Positions 44,458 to 54,343 of a stretch of DNA of 64,000 bases are shown here, piece by piece. Under the pieces are notes generated by a model. That model was not told the DNA's origin, searched no databases, and was given only the letters and a program-made list of their open reading frames with translations. Source of the stretch: Oceanirhabdus seepicola (GTDB lineage: Bacteria; Bacillota; Clostridia; Clostridiales; Clostridiaceae); NCBI RefSeq assembly GCF_023684385.1, contig NZ_JAGSOJ010000003.1:372001-436000 (forward strand). Direction: 5' to 3'. The first letter of the stretch is position 1. Every line of letters starts with the position of its first letter. A program made the translations under genes and the position numbers.

Positions 44458-44502
44458 AGGGGCTGTTAACAAATGATTGGAAAGTATTTGTTGATAGCCT
44501 CT
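44458..44502 (+). terminator. Terminator after the leucine-rich-repeat gene
   Basis: AGGGGCTGTTAACAAAT pairs with ATTTGTTGATAGCCTCT around a short loop, followed by TTTTAG. Confidence 0.75.
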
Positions 44503-44644
44503 TTTAGCGATTTTGATTTAAATGTATAAATATGGTATAATATGGAGCATTATATAAAAAATATAAGGACAAATTAAGTTCACCCTGATAGAAGAATGAG
44601 AATATAAAGCATTTTTATATCAAGAAAATAGGAGTTACAAAGTT

Positions 44645-45646
44645 ATGACTGAAAAAATTAGACATCTACTTATGAAAAAACTTGGAGTGAAACCTAAAGT
44701 TCGGATTTTAAATCTTTATGAAAACGAAATAGGATTCAGTAATGATATTGCAATGTTTAATTTGAAATTTGAATTAAAGGGAAAGAGTTTTAATAAAGAA
44801 GTTGTTTTCAAGGATTACTCTAAAGAATATAAAGGGAATGATAGTTTAACTAAGTTTAATAAGGAAGTATCTATATTTAATAGTGAATATATAAGGGGTA
44901 GTATCAATATGCCAAGAGTTTATTTTGAAGATGAAGAAGCTAAAACAATTATAATGGACAAAATTAGTGGTGCCTCATTAGATGAGATATACATAAAAAA
45001 TCCAGAAAAATTTGAGTATTCAATAAAAGCGTTTGGTAACACATTAGCTTCCATTCATTTTTTAGATATAGAACATATTCAACAAGATGTTCTGATTAGT
45101 AATAAAAGTTCAAAAGAGCACTTTTATGAATATATTAAGAGCATTAGAAAGAGAATAGAATGCTATGAGGAACCTCAGTATATGAGAATACTTGAGGGGA
45201 TAATTGAAAGATTTAAGAGTGTGGAATTTGGTAATCAATGTCTCAATCATGGAGATTTTCATTTTCTCAATGTAATATATACTGATGAAGAAAAATTATT
45301 TGTTCTAGATTGGGAAAAAGCTAAAATTACGGACTTTAGATTTGATTTAGCAAATACTTTAGTATTATGTTATTCATGGTTTGGAATAGATTTTAAATCA
45401 ATATTTTTAGAGGCATATGAGAATACCTCAGGGTTAACAATTCATCAACTAGAATATTTTGAAGCATTATTAAGTTTTGATTCTTTATCAAAATGTTTAT
45501 CTTTAGTTCATGGGTATGATGATAGCCATGTTAGAGATAAATCTTTCATGTGGATAAAAAGAAGATATGAACTATTTGTACAGAAAAATGGTATCAGAAT
45601 TGATAAGGTTGAAAAATATCTACAGAATAAAGGGGTATTTCTTTAG
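44645..45646 (+). CDS. Aminoglycoside-phosphotransferase-like kinase
   Basis: A 333-residue protein with the kinase-like fold: catalytic loop LNHGDFHFLNV (HGD-x-H-x-x-N, about residue 201) and metal-binding VLDWEKA (about 221), plus the hinge TIIMDKISG. APH-family enzymes phosphorylate small alcohols, sugars or drugs; the substrate is not evident. The start follows TAGGAGTTACAAAGTT. It stands 39 bp before an acetyltransferase gene, so the pair may modify the same compound class. Confidence 0.8.
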   Translation: MTEKIRHLLMKKLGVKPKVRILNLYENEIGFSNDIAMFNLKFELKGKSFNKEVVFKDYSKEYKGNDSLTKFNKEVSIFNSEYIRGSINMPRVYFEDEEAKTIIMDKISGASLDEIYIKNPEKFEYSIKAFGNTLASIHFLDIEHIQQDVLISNKSSKEHFYEYIKSIRKRIECYEEPQYMRILEGIIERFKSVEFGNQCLNHGDFHFLNVIYTDEEKLFVLDWEKAKITDFRFDLANTLVLCYSWFGIDFKSIFLEAYENTSGLTIHQLEYFEALLSFDSLSKCLSLVHGYDDSHVRDKSFMWIKRRYELFVQKNGIRIDKVEKYLQNKGVFL

Positions 45647-45685
45647 GAAATAAATTTAATCAAATAAACTATGGGGGTTTTTAAT

Positions 45686-46246
45686 ATGGATTTTTTAAAA
45701 AAGATAGTTGGAGATAAATGTTATTTGTCTCCAGTAGATGATAGTTTGACAGAAAAGGTAGCAAAATGGAGTAATGACCTAAGGGTGTCAATTAGAACTG
45801 GTGATATTTCTGACATGATTACTTATGAGGCACAAAAAGAATATTTAGAGAATATGAATAGAAGGGGCTATGCATTTTATGTTGTAGATGCTTCTGATGA
45901 TGAAGCAATTGGGATTATAAGACTAATGAGAGTAAACCACATATATAGAAATGCTGTATTAGGAGTTTTCATAGGTGACTCCAGTAATAGAAATAGTGGT
46001 ATTGGAACTGAAGCCACTAAATTAATATTAGATTTTGCTTTTAATGTAATTAATTTAAGAAATGTTATGATAGAAACATTTTCTTTCAACGAGAGAGCTA
46101 TTAAAGTGTGTAAAAAAGTCGGATTCAAGGAAATTGGTAGAAGGAGAAATGCGATTATTTATGGTGAAAATGAATTCGATGAAGTGTTCATGGATATATT
46201 GAATAGCGAGTTCACAGATTCAAAAATTTGCCAAGCACTAAAATAG
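45686..46246 (+). CDS. GNAT acetyltransferase, RimJ/RimL type
   Basis: A 186-residue protein of the Acetyltransf_3 group: GVFIGDSSNRNSGIGTEATKLILDFAF carries the acetyl-CoA loop, and MIETFSFNERAIKVCKKVGFKEIG is the classic C-terminal signature. ATG 45686 is chosen because GGGGG at 45673-45677 is the ribosome site; the ATG at 45671 overlaps it. Substrates are N-terminal amines or small molecules. Confidence 0.85.
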   Translation: MDFLKKIVGDKCYLSPVDDSLTEKVAKWSNDLRVSIRTGDISDMITYEAQKEYLENMNRRGYAFYVVDASDDEAIGIIRLMRVNHIYRNAVLGVFIGDSSNRNSGIGTEATKLILDFAFNVINLRNVMIETFSFNERAIKVCKKVGFKEIGRRRNAIIYGENEFDEVFMDILNSEFTDSKICQALK

Positions 46247-46316
46247 AAATAAATTGAGAAATGTAAAAAATGTAAATTAACGATTATTTATATAATCATT
46301 TATTTAGGAGGTCATT

Positions 46317-47264
46317 ATGAATAAGCAGTTTGAAACTTTTCTACAAAATCATAATCTAAGTGGCATAAGTTCAATTAATAAAAGTGATTTGCATAACCAT
46401 TTAGGAAAGGGAGGCAATGTAAATTATATTACCTCAAGATATAATTTAAAAATTGATTTGCCGCCTTCAAAATTTGAATCTTTATTTCATATGGACGAAT
46501 GGGCCAAAGAAAACATAAAAAAGAAATGCCCTTATATAAAAAGGTTGGAAGCGGCATTTGTACAAGCGGCAGATGATAATATCAGTGTATTGGCGGCGAG
46601 TTTTGGACTTGATGAGGCAATGACTATTGGAGGTATGCCTGTAGAAGCCTTCATAGATACAATGAAAAGCTTTAATCAACAACTAGCACCTAATACAATA
46701 TTGCTACCAGAGTTGGCATTTACTAGGGGGTGTGACGTTGATAAAGAATTTTCAAGGCTTGATGAAGTATTATCTTACAACTGGTTTAAATCTGTAGATA
46801 TTAATGGTGTTGAATCTGAACAGCCTATAAAAAATTTCAAGAAAATTTATAGAAAAGCAAAGGAACATGGGCTTAGGTTGAAAGCTCATGTTGGTGAATT
46901 TGGAACTGCTGATGATGTTATGGAAGCTGTAGAAGAACTAGAGCTGGATGAAGTTCATCATGGAATAGCATCCGCAAATTCAGAATTTGTTTTGAATTGG
47001 CTGTCAAAACATAAAATACAATTAAATGTTTGTCCATCAAGCAATGTTAAGCTGCAAGTAGTGGAAAGCTATGCAGTTCACCCTATAAGGAAAATATACG
47101 ATTATGGAATACCAGTGACAATTAATACGGATGATATGTTAGTTTTCAATCAAAGCGTTTCTCAAGAATATCTAAATTTATTTAAGTCTGGATTGATGAA
47201 TGGCCATGAGTTGAATCACATCCGTGAAATTGGGTTAAGAGAAATTTCTTACTATGGATTATAA
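46317..47264 (+). CDS. Adenosine deaminase family protein
   Basis: A 315-residue protein with ADA metal motifs: SDLHNHLGKG (His-x-His, about 22-26), KAHVGEFG (about 198), DEVHHGI (about 221) and TINTDDML (about 270). It converts adenosine or a related purine to inosine in salvage, cytoplasmic. It is slightly shorter than typical ADA (about 330-340). It is preceded by AGGAGGTCATT. It shares only the superfamily with RdrB; proximity is probably chance. Confidence 0.85.
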   Translation: MNKQFETFLQNHNLSGISSINKSDLHNHLGKGGNVNYITSRYNLKIDLPPSKFESLFHMDEWAKENIKKKCPYIKRLEAAFVQAADDNISVLAASFGLDEAMTIGGMPVEAFIDTMKSFNQQLAPNTILLPELAFTRGCDVDKEFSRLDEVLSYNWFKSVDINGVESEQPIKNFKKIYRKAKEHGLRLKAHVGEFGTADDVMEAVEELELDEVHHGIASANSEFVLNWLSKHKIQLNVCPSSNVKLQVVESYAVHPIRKIYDYGIPVTINTDDMLVFNQSVSQEYLNLFKSGLMNGHELNHIREIGLREISYYGL

Positions 47265-47536
47265 ACATAATCAGAAGTTATTTTACTTCGCAACATTCTT
47301 ATGTTACGATACAACAAACTAATAATCACGTAATCAATTAAGACATAAAAAAAGAGATTAGTGAAATGTGAAAAATATTTGAGAGTACACAATATAACTC
47401 TATGGTGACATAAGGGGATAACAAAATTTAAAGTAGAAGAAACACCTGTTAAAGCACAAATGTAAATTATTATGCACCAAAAGAGTACTAATGTTTTATA
47501 CAATTTGAGTATTTAAATTTGGAAAGGAGTCTTAAT

Positions 47537-48100
47537 GTGGATACAATCGAAACAATATATAAAAGAAGAAGTATAAGGAACTATTTGGATAAGAAAGTTG
47601 AAAAAGATACTATTATAACTTTATTGAAAGCCGCGACAGCAGCACCAACAGCAGCAAATTGTCAGCCGTGGGAGTTTATAGTTATTGATGATGCAGAGAA
47701 ACTTTCAGAAATTAAAGAAAAATTTAATTTTGCTAGGTACAATGCACCTGTTGCTATTGTTGTGTGTGGGAATATGAAATTAGCATTTAAAGGCCCAGGT
47801 AAAGAAATGTGGGTTCAAGATTGCAGTGCAGCAATAGAGAATATTTTAATTGCTGCAACAAGTATTGGGCTTGGCTCAGTTTGGATAGGTGTATACCCCA
47901 TGGAAAGCAATATTAAGCCAGTAAAAAAAATACTCAATATCCCAGAGTACGTTACTCCTCTTGGTATTGTATATGTTGGGTATCCTGCAGAGGAAAAAGA
48001 AGCGAGAACGAGATTAGATGAAAAAAGAGTATATTGGCAGGAGTATGAACCTAGTCGTAAGCATAGGACAAAGGATAAGCCCATTATAGGACATTATTAG
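47537..48100 (+). CDS. Nitroreductase family flavoprotein
   Basis: A 187-residue FMN-dependent nitroreductase: IYKRRSIRNYLDKKV (phosphate-binding Arg pair), ATAAPTAANCQPWEFIVI, and IAATSIGLGSVWIGVYPM. It reduces nitro groups, quinones or enones with NAD(P)H. GTG at 47537 is chosen because GGAAAGGAG lies 8 nt upstream; the TTG at 47519 falls in that site. Confidence 0.88.
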   Translation: MDTIETIYKRRSIRNYLDKKVEKDTIITLLKAATAAPTAANCQPWEFIVIDDAEKLSEIKEKFNFARYNAPVAIVVCGNMKLAFKGPGKEMWVQDCSAAIENILIAATSIGLGSVWIGVYPMESNIKPVKKILNIPEYVTPLGIVYVGYPAEEKEARTRLDEKRVYWQEYEPSRKHRTKDKPIIGHY

Positions 48101-48409
48101 AGGTTTTAAGGACACAAAATATGTAACTTTTTTTATTTTGAAGCAAACTTAATTGATTAGTTAGATTAATTCGCTATCTTTTTATATTAAGTAATAAACA
48201 TCAAACATATATCTGTGTGAGAACATCTAGTTGTTATTGCACAAAATGAAGCTAACGTGAGGGAAGAGAAGAATGTAATGTTAAATAATAATTGATACAT
48301 CAACTGTTTGTTTTATGAATTAAAGAATTATAATAAAAGTTACGGAATAGTAGAATATTGTGTTACATCTGTAACCAAGATTATTTTTATTTTGTCTGGG
48401 GGGTTCAAT
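48101..48409. other. 309-bp gap, no gene seen
   Basis: AT-rich sequence between the nitroreductase and the zinc-ribbon protein. A frame open from 48308 joins the next gene, but its first 34 codons lack a ribosome site. I see no RNA structure or repeat. Confidence 0.4.
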
Positions 48410-48718
48410 ATGGAATATATATGTCCACATTGTGGCAAATCTGTATCTTGTAAGTGGTGGGGAGTAAAACGGCTTCTGAAATGCTCTAACTGTCATCAAC
48501 ATATATTTGCATCAATAAAAATCAAATTAAACATCTTAAATTTTGTTGGAGGGTTCACAGGAGTATTAATCACTCCCATGATTATTATATTTACAGAACT
48601 TGCGATATGGAAAAAACTTTTACTTGTTTTATTAGCCAGTTTTGTATTGTGTTCAATTGTCCAAGTAATTGAGTTGAAAATATGCCATGAAGCAAATGTG
48701 AAAGTTGAAAATAGGTAA
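48410..48718 (+). CDS. Small zinc-ribbon membrane protein
   Basis: A 102-residue protein: a zinc ribbon CPHCGK...CSNCHQ (Cys4, residues 5-31) followed by two hydrophobic segments (about 46-64 and 70-88). The start at 48410 follows GGGGGGTTCAAT. The family is unrecognised; such proteins are often stress- or regulation-linked. Monocistronic. Confidence 0.7.
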   Translation: MEYICPHCGKSVSCKWWGVKRLLKCSNCHQHIFASIKIKLNILNFVGGFTGVLITPMIIIFTELAIWKKLLLVLLASFVLCSIVQVIELKICHEANVKVENR

Positions 48719-48864
48719 ATATAATCTGCATTTGCATTTACGTCGCAATCTTCAGGTATTGGGAAATAATGGATAAGCAATAATGTAATCAATTAAGGCA
48801 TAATAAAAGAGTATTCTACAATAAAAAAACTGTAAGAATAACATAAATATATTTTTAAACTATA

Positions 48865-48932
48865 AGAAAAGGAGACAGATAAAACTGTCTCCTTTTCTAA
48901 CATATTATATATGTCTAATATATAATATGTTA
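48865..48932. terminator. Double hairpin terminator
   Basis: AGAAAAGGAGACAG/CTGTCTCCTTTTCT (48865-48898) is followed directly by TAACATATTATATA/TATATAATATGTTA (48898-48932). On the minus strand the pair closes the eight-gene TetR operon; on the plus strand it may close the zinc-ribbon gene. Confidence 0.8.
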
Positions 48933-48971
48933 GATTTTATAAGCATTTTTTCAAATTAGGTCTTGATAACT

Positions 48972-49679
48972 TTAATTTTCCTTACTTTTTTGTGTTATAG
49001 AAAGAGAGTTCCTAACAAAGTTAAGAATACCCTGAATAACCTTTTCTGTGTCATCTACAGTTTCACTTCCTAGAAATACTTTCATTCTCTCCTTATAATA
49101 ATCAGATGCAAATGAAAACTGAAACATAATAATAAGATTATCTAGACAGAAAGAAAGGATTTTTTTATCCATATCTGAAGTTATTATCCCATCTTTTCTT
49201 GCTTTTTCAATTGCCTCACAGTATAGGTTAGCAGTAATTGATTCTAGTTTAAACGAAAGTTTATCTGCAAATGATGAAAGACTTTGGGTAGTAATATTAA
49301 TATATATTTGGTTTATTTCAGGGTAGATTAATGCATAATCTTTTGCTATTCTTAGAAGTTTTTCAAATGTATGAAAAAAATCACCCTCATTAATATCAAT
49401 CTCTTCCAGTGCTTTTTCCAAAATGTGAAAGCACTCATCTACTACTGTAAGAAATAAGGATTCTTTTGAATCAAAATAGCTATACATAGAACCAATGCTT
49501 ACACCTGCTTTTTTTGAAATAATATTAATATTGGTAGCAGTATATCCATTAGCTGCAAATTCTGAAATTGCAACATTAAGGATTTTTTGTCTTCTATGTT
49601 TTGATATTTTTCCAAAGGTACTTTTATAAAATTTTTCTTTTGATTTTTCTTCTTCCCTAATATCAATTGCTAGATCCAT
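48972..49679 (-). CDS. TetR/AcrR family transcriptional regulator
   Basis: A 235-residue protein. The N-terminal DNA-binding domain (about 25-75) reads HRRQKILNVAISEFAANGYTATNINIISKKAGVSIGSMYSYFDSKESLF, the canonical TetR helix-turn-helix (each piece quoted as one motif). The ligand domain is helical. It is the last gene of the minus-strand operon, 48 bp after the flavoprotein gene, and probably controls the operon through a site near 57326. The inducer is unknown. Confidence 0.9.
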   Translation of the reverse strand: MDLAIDIREEEKSKEKFYKSTFGKISKHRRQKILNVAISEFAANGYTATNINIISKKAGVSIGSMYSYFDSKESLFLTVVDECFHILEKALEEIDINEGDFFHTFEKLLRIAKDYALIYPEINQIYINITTQSLSSFADKLSFKLESITANLYCEAIEKARKDGIITSDMDKKILSFCLDNLIIMFQFSFASDYYKERMKVFLGSETVDDTEKVIQGILNFVRNSLSITQKSKEN

Positions 49680-49727
49680 TGTATCCTCCTTAGGTGTTTA
49701 TAAATAAATTTAGAATATCAATATATT

Positions 49728-51998
49728 TTAAATAGAATTTCCTAAAGCATAAGCTGCTTTAACTGCTTCAAGGACTCTGCCACAAGAGAAGGAATCACCT
49801 ATGTTGTGAATTTCAGAAGCGATTCGATTTCTTGTACACTTATAGTATAAATCATCTTTTGGCTGGGAACCAGTGCAAAGTATTACTTTATCTGTATTTA
49901 TTGTAATAATTTCATTGTTAGCTTTGATTTTTTTCTTAAATGGATTCTCAATGTTATCTGGAAGAATAGGGGTCCATGTTATATATGGATCTGGTACAGT
50001 TTTAGAAATATTCTGGGATACTTCTACTGAATTTTTGTTTATCCTTTTCACTGTTGAGCAATTCATGAGCTTCACACCATTTTTATGAAGATTGTAAATC
50101 ATATAGTGTCTATTGGATGTGCATGTTTTTTTCATGAAATATGGTGTCATTTCAATAATTGTTACCTTTTTGTTCATTTCAAAGCTTAACATATGGGCAA
50201 TTTCACAGCCTACATCTGATCCACCAATTATTACAATTTCCTTGTCATTTTCCACTAATGTTGGATTATTTAGAAAGTCTACTCCCAAAATAACACTAGG
50301 AAGAGTAACGCCGTCTATTGGCGGTTTCAATGGTTTAGTTCCTGTACATAGGACTATTGCTTCAAAGTTTTCTTTATTTAAAATTTCTTCAGTAACTAAG
50401 GTATTAAACTGAGTTGTTAATTTAAATGACTTTTTAGTTCTTTTTAACTCATTATTAAGATAATCTACATAGTTTTGCAATTCAAACTTTATTTTAGGTT
50501 TTGAGCCAGGAATAATCATACCTCCTGCTTTTTTATTTTTATCATATATGGTAACATCATGACCTCGTTTTGCAGCAGTACAGGCAAAAATAACTCCAGC
50601 TGGCCCTGCACCAATTACTGCAATTTTTTTAGGTGTAGGGGTAGGGGACATGTCATTATTATATTTATGTTCGAATGCTGTTCGTGGATTTACTGCACAG
50701 TGTGGGTGTCCCCCTATAGCCAGTTGACCTAGGCAACCTTCATGATCTCCAATACAAGGGATTATTTCAGATATTCTTCCGGAGTAAACCTTATTAGGCC
50801 AAAATGGGTCAGCAAGAAGGGGTCTAGCAAGCATGACCATGTCGCACTTATCCTCTCTAAGTGCTCTTTCAGCAAGATCAGGATAACCTAATTTTCCTAC
50901 AGCAATAATGGGAATGGATAAACCAATATTGGATTTAATATTATTCTCCTTGAAATATCTTTTCACCATATCAGCTAGTTCAATATATACTCCAGGGGGC
51001 ATTCCATTTGGAGGGTGTGGCATCCACCAATTATCATATCCTCCTAAGTCTACATCAAAAGCGTCAACACCTGCTTCAACTAGATTTTTCATATAATCTA
51101 AAGTCATATCAGCGGTTCGACCATTACTGAATTTCTTTAATACCTTAACAGATTTCATTCTATCGCCATATGTTTCATGTAAGACTAAAGAAAGGTCTAT
51201 TCTGTAGTGAATTGGATAGAATTTACCACATCTTTTTCTAATTTCGTTCACAGTATTCAAACCAAAGGTCTGCCAATTGGAAAACCGGCCAAGTTTTCTT
51301 CTGTTATATGCAGGATCTGTCATCTGTTCAATGAGATATCCTGAATGACCATGAAGATAAACACCATCAATTCCTAATTCTTTTGAGTCTGAGGCTATTT
51401 GACCAGTATGATTTATAATTCTTCTACATTCTCTATCTGTTAAAGGTCTGCAAGGTATCTGTGGAATATACCAGTTGGGATTGAATGATGAAGATATAGG
51501 AAATTTCTTTTTCTTAGTTAAACATTCTGGATTCCCAACTCGTCCCATACCAGGAGCTAGCTGAATAAAAAATCTTGAACCATAGGCATGACATCCTTCA
51601 ACTAGTTCTCTCCAACCAGCATAGGAAGATCTGTGACTATCAAGTCTTGGGAAAATCCCTGTACTATTTAGATCTTCATATGAAGGATCATCTTTCCAGT
51701 AGACAGGAGTCATTCCGCTTGTTATAAGACCAACGCCGCCTTTAGCGCGTTCTAAGAAATACTGAATCATCTTCTCGTTAGGTTTCCCAGTTTCATCAGC
51801 CATACTCACATTTCCCATGGGACCCATTACAATACGGTTTTTTATTTTAAGTTTATTGATTTGTATTGGTTCAAATAGTTTATTATATGGAAATAAATTA
51901 GAGGTCATTTTTCCATCTTCAAGTTTCTTAGGATCTTCAAACCAAGAATCCAGATTCTTCATTAGTTCTTCAATTTGTTTTTGATATTTATTCTCCAT
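49728..51998 (-). CDS. Old-yellow-enzyme-type NADH:flavin oxidoreductase (BaiCD/2,4-dienoyl-CoA reductase-like)
   Basis: A 756-residue enzyme: a 40-residue N-terminal extension, an FMN TIM barrel (about 40-400; MGPMGNVS, HGHSGYLIEQ), an Fe-S segment (PCIGDHEGCLGQ...HCAVNP, about 415-440), then FAD/NAD domains (IGAGPAGVIFACTAAKRG; IGGSDVGCEIAH). The usual CIGCNxxC reads CIGDHEGC, so one cluster Cys is Asp. Relatives reduce enone double bonds of fatty acyl-CoAs, bile acids or steroids. It lies in the same operon as a split transketolase and SCP2-like proteins. Confidence 0.88.
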   Translation of the reverse strand: MENKYQKQIEELMKNLDSWFEDPKKLEDGKMTSNLFPYNKLFEPIQINKLKIKNRIVMGPMGNVSMADETGKPNEKMIQYFLERAKGGVGLITSGMTPVYWKDDPSYEDLNSTGIFPRLDSHRSSYAGWRELVEGCHAYGSRFFIQLAPGMGRVGNPECLTKKKKFPISSSFNPNWYIPQIPCRPLTDRECRRIINHTGQIASDSKELGIDGVYLHGHSGYLIEQMTDPAYNRRKLGRFSNWQTFGLNTVNEIRKRCGKFYPIHYRIDLSLVLHETYGDRMKSVKVLKKFSNGRTADMTLDYMKNLVEAGVDAFDVDLGGYDNWWMPHPPNGMPPGVYIELADMVKRYFKENNIKSNIGLSIPIIAVGKLGYPDLAERALREDKCDMVMLARPLLADPFWPNKVYSGRISEIIPCIGDHEGCLGQLAIGGHPHCAVNPRTAFEHKYNNDMSPTPTPKKIAVIGAGPAGVIFACTAAKRGHDVTIYDKNKKAGGMIIPGSKPKIKFELQNYVDYLNNELKRTKKSFKLTTQFNTLVTEEILNKENFEAIVLCTGTKPLKPPIDGVTLPSVILGVDFLNNPTLVENDKEIVIIGGSDVGCEIAHMLSFEMNKKVTIIEMTPYFMKKTCTSNRHYMIYNLHKNGVKLMNCSTVKRINKNSVEVSQNISKTVPDPYITWTPILPDNIENPFKKKIKANNEIITINTDKVILCTGSQPKDDLYYKCTRNRIASEIHNIGDSFSCGRVLEAVKAAYALGNSI

Positions 51999-51999
51999 A

Positions 52000-52518
52000 T
52001 TAATCCTCCATATAATACTTTTTGAATTTACCTTTTGCCATTAAATTACCAACTAACCCACCTAAAATTTGAATAATTGGATAATTGATTTTTAAATCTA
52101 TGAGTTCAATTAGGTTTCCATCTGGATCTTTTAAGAACACCCAATCAGTTCCATCAGTTTGTTGTGGTTCCATAAAGAAGAATATACCTCTAGCCTTAAG
52201 GCTCTTATACCACTTAGAGATATTCTTCACATCTAATGTGAAGTGAGTGCACCCAGGTTTATTCCATATAACATGACTTGAAGGGGATGTTGTATTAAAT
52301 TCAAATATTTCAAGTATGCCTCCTTTAGGAGCACGTAAAAAACCTAGTCTTATACTAGTGTTGTGAAGTTTATATAGAGGATATAGCTGCTCAACTTCAT
52401 CTTCACTAAGTGTTTGCTCTGATATAAGTTTGAATCCAAACATGGTGGAATACCACTTTACTGCTTTTTCAAAATTAGATACTGTTAGTCCAACATGATT
52501 TATAGAGCGTATTTTCAT
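52000..52518 (-). CDS. VOC (glyoxalase/dioxygenase) superfamily protein
   Basis: A 172-residue protein with the paired beta-alpha-beta-beta-beta fold: INHVGLTVSNFEKAVKWYSTMFGF at the start and DWVFLKDPDGNLIELIDL in the second half, keeping the metal-site His and Glu. VOC enzymes include glyoxalases, epimerases and ring-cleavage dioxygenases. It ends one base before the flavoprotein start, so the two are coupled. An isomerase or epimerase step is plausible. Confidence 0.85.
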   Translation of the reverse strand: MKIRSINHVGLTVSNFEKAVKWYSTMFGFKLISEQTLSEDEVEQLYPLYKLHNTSIRLGFLRAPKGGILEIFEFNTTSPSSHVIWNKPGCTHFTLDVKNISKWYKSLKARGIFFFMEPQQTDGTDWVFLKDPDGNLIELIDLKINYPIIQILGGLVGNLMAKGKFKKYYMED

Positions 52519-52547
52519 ATTAACACCATCCTTAAGACAAGTTTAAA

Positions 52548-53333
52548 TTATTTGGCATAAGAGCCTACTAATGTCATATATTCACCTAACTGTGCTCCAA
52601 ATTCGGGAGCTCCTTCCATAACCAATTTCTCGCTAATTGTTGATTCAATAAGATTATCAGTTTCTAGGAGTATACCAAGGGCACTGTCAACAGAATCAAA
52701 ATGCATAGTGAAGAAAGGTTTAGAGCGTTTATATATACCTCTAGAAGCCTTACTTTTTCCAGCTTTAATTCTAATATATGCTGATAACTCTGGTTTACCC
52801 TCTATAACCCAAGCATAAACTCTATCTGGACTTCTTTTTACCCACTTTGAAACTTCAGGATGACCAGCTTTGTTTAGTTGACTTATCCCTGAAGAGAGAA
52901 GATAAAAATACAATTGTGCAAGTAGGTCTTTTTCTTGAGTGTCCTTAGGTGGTGAAGTTGCTCCTAATAAATTGGACATGGTAATCAGTGCTTTAAAAGT
53001 ACTTATCAAAAGGCCTATATTTTTGAAACCTCTAATTTTAGGTAGTTTCTTGCTTTTTCCTCTAAAAAAATTATTTAATGCTGGTATGCTTTTAAATTCA
53101 AGTTCAATGTCAGGGGAAGGAGTTATACCTTTTACTACAGTCCATAAACCATCCTCAACTTTATAATGAGTTCCTACTTTACCATCAGAATCTTTAGCAC
53201 TTATCTGTATCAATACATTTTTATTATTGAATTTTTTTGAGAGATTTTCTTTCTTTTCTACGATGACTTTTAATAAGGGTAGCACAGCATTTAAGAAAAT
53301 TTTATTTGCATAAAGCTCTTCAATAGGTATCAT
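52548..53333 (-). CDS. Double SCP2-like (sterol carrier) protein 1
   Basis: A 261-residue protein with two SCP2-like lobes: about 20-110 (VLIQISAKDSDGKVGTHYKV, PDIELEFKSIPALNNFFRGK) and about 160-250 (ELSAYIRIKAGK, FDSVDSALGILL, EKLVMEGAPEFG). SCP2 domains bind sterols, fatty acids or acyl-CoAs. It begins 2 bp after the transketolase C-subunit stop. A paralogue is encoded at 56527-57282 in the same operon. Assignment rests on pattern, so other lipid-binding roles are possible. Confidence 0.65.
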   Translation of the reverse strand: MIPIEELYANKIFLNAVLPLLKVIVEKKENLSKKFNNKNVLIQISAKDSDGKVGTHYKVEDGLWTVVKGITPSPDIELEFKSIPALNNFFRGKSKKLPKIRGFKNIGLLISTFKALITMSNLLGATSPPKDTQEKDLLAQLYFYLLSSGISQLNKAGHPEVSKWVKRSPDRVYAWVIEGKPELSAYIRIKAGKSKASRGIYKRSKPFFTMHFDSVDSALGILLETDNLIESTISEKLVMEGAPEFGAQLGEYMTLVGSYAK

Positions 53334-53335
53334 AA

Positions 53336-54343
53336 TTACACCTCATCTTCCCAATCATCATCTTCTTCAAAGTCTTTACCCATAAGTTCACGAACATTTT
53401 CCAAAATTCCATTAGTATCTATCTTATAATAAGACATAAGATCCTCGTGTAAGCCTATTATTGAAAATTCATCTGGGATTCCTAAGCGCTTAAAAGCACA
53501 TGCTTTTCCACCCTCAGCTATAACTTCACCCACAGCACTTCCAAGACCTCCAAGAACATTATGATCTTCAACAGTAATTATTCTTCTGGTTTCATGTACG
53601 GCTTTCATTATAGCTTCTACATCAATAGGTTTGATTGTGTGCATATTTAAAACTCGTGCTTTTATTCCATCAACAGTATCAAGTATTTTAGCTGCCTCTA
53701 CAGCCTGATAAACACAAGAACCACAAGCAATGATAGTTAAATCAGTTCCATCTACCATCTGGACTGCTTTACCAATTTCAAAACCATAATCCATCTTAGT
53801 ATAGAGTTTTTGATCAAAACCGCGGTTAATTCGAATATATATAGGACCATTAGTTTCATAAGCAGCCTGAACAGCGTTAGCAGTTTCTATTCCATCTGCA
53901 GGAGCTATAACTTTGCAGTTTGCCATAGCACGCATAATTGAAAGATCCTCGGTGCAGTGATGAGTAGAACCAGCTTGACCAAAGGAAAGCCCAGCATGAG
54001 TTGCTATCATCTTAACGTTAAGATTTTGATAGCAAATATCAGTATGAACCTGATCAAGAGCTCTCATTGAAGTAAAAATAGCAAAGGTAGATACGAAAGG
54101 AACTAGCCCAGCATTAGCCATCCCAGCAGCTATTCCAAACATATTCTGTTCAGCGATTCCTAGATTAAAAAAACGATTAGGAAACTTCTTTGCAAAAACA
54201 CCAATCTTTGTGGATTTTGCAAGGTCAGCTGATAGACCGATTATCTCAGGATGTTGTTCTCCAAGGTCACATAAAACTTTACCGTATATTTCAGCAGTTG
54301 ATAAGTTAGTAGTATCAAGCATTGTATATGTTAAACCAGCCAT
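53336..54343 (-). CDS. Transketolase-like, C-terminal subunit
   Basis: A 335-residue subunit carrying the pyrimidine-binding and C-terminal transketolase domains: FFNLGIAEQNMFGIAAGMA with the catalytic Glu that activates thiamine diphosphate, HAGLSFGQAGSTHH, and VEDHNVLGGLGSAVGE. The start shares one base with the N-subunit stop. Split transketolases act in sugar C2 transfer, but C. scindens DesB, part of steroid-17,20-desmolase, is of this family. Confidence 0.92.
   Translation of the reverse strand: MAGLTYTMLDTTNLSTAEIYGKVLCDLGEQHPEIIGLSADLAKSTKIGVFAKKFPNRFFNLGIAEQNMFGIAAGMANAGLVPFVSTFAIFTSMRALDQVHTDICYQNLNVKMIATHAGLSFGQAGSTHHCTEDLSIMRAMANCKVIAPADGIETANAVQAAYETNGPIYIRINRGFDQKLYTKMDYGFEIGKAVQMVDGTDLTIIACGSCVYQAVEAAKILDTVDGIKARVLNMHTIKPIDVEAIMKAVHETRRIITVEDHNVLGGLGSAVGEVIAEGGKACAFKRLGIPDEFSIIGLHEDLMSYYKIDTNGILENVRELMGKDFEEDDDWEDEV

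Noticed and set aside
46317..47264. Adenosine deaminase as a RADAR component
   Set aside because: It has standard ADA size and motifs, lies outside the right repeat and more than 6 kb from rdrB, with unrelated genes between.
49873..51096. Plus-strand open frames opposite the large flavoprotein gene
   Set aside because: They are antisense to a well-supported coding sequence.
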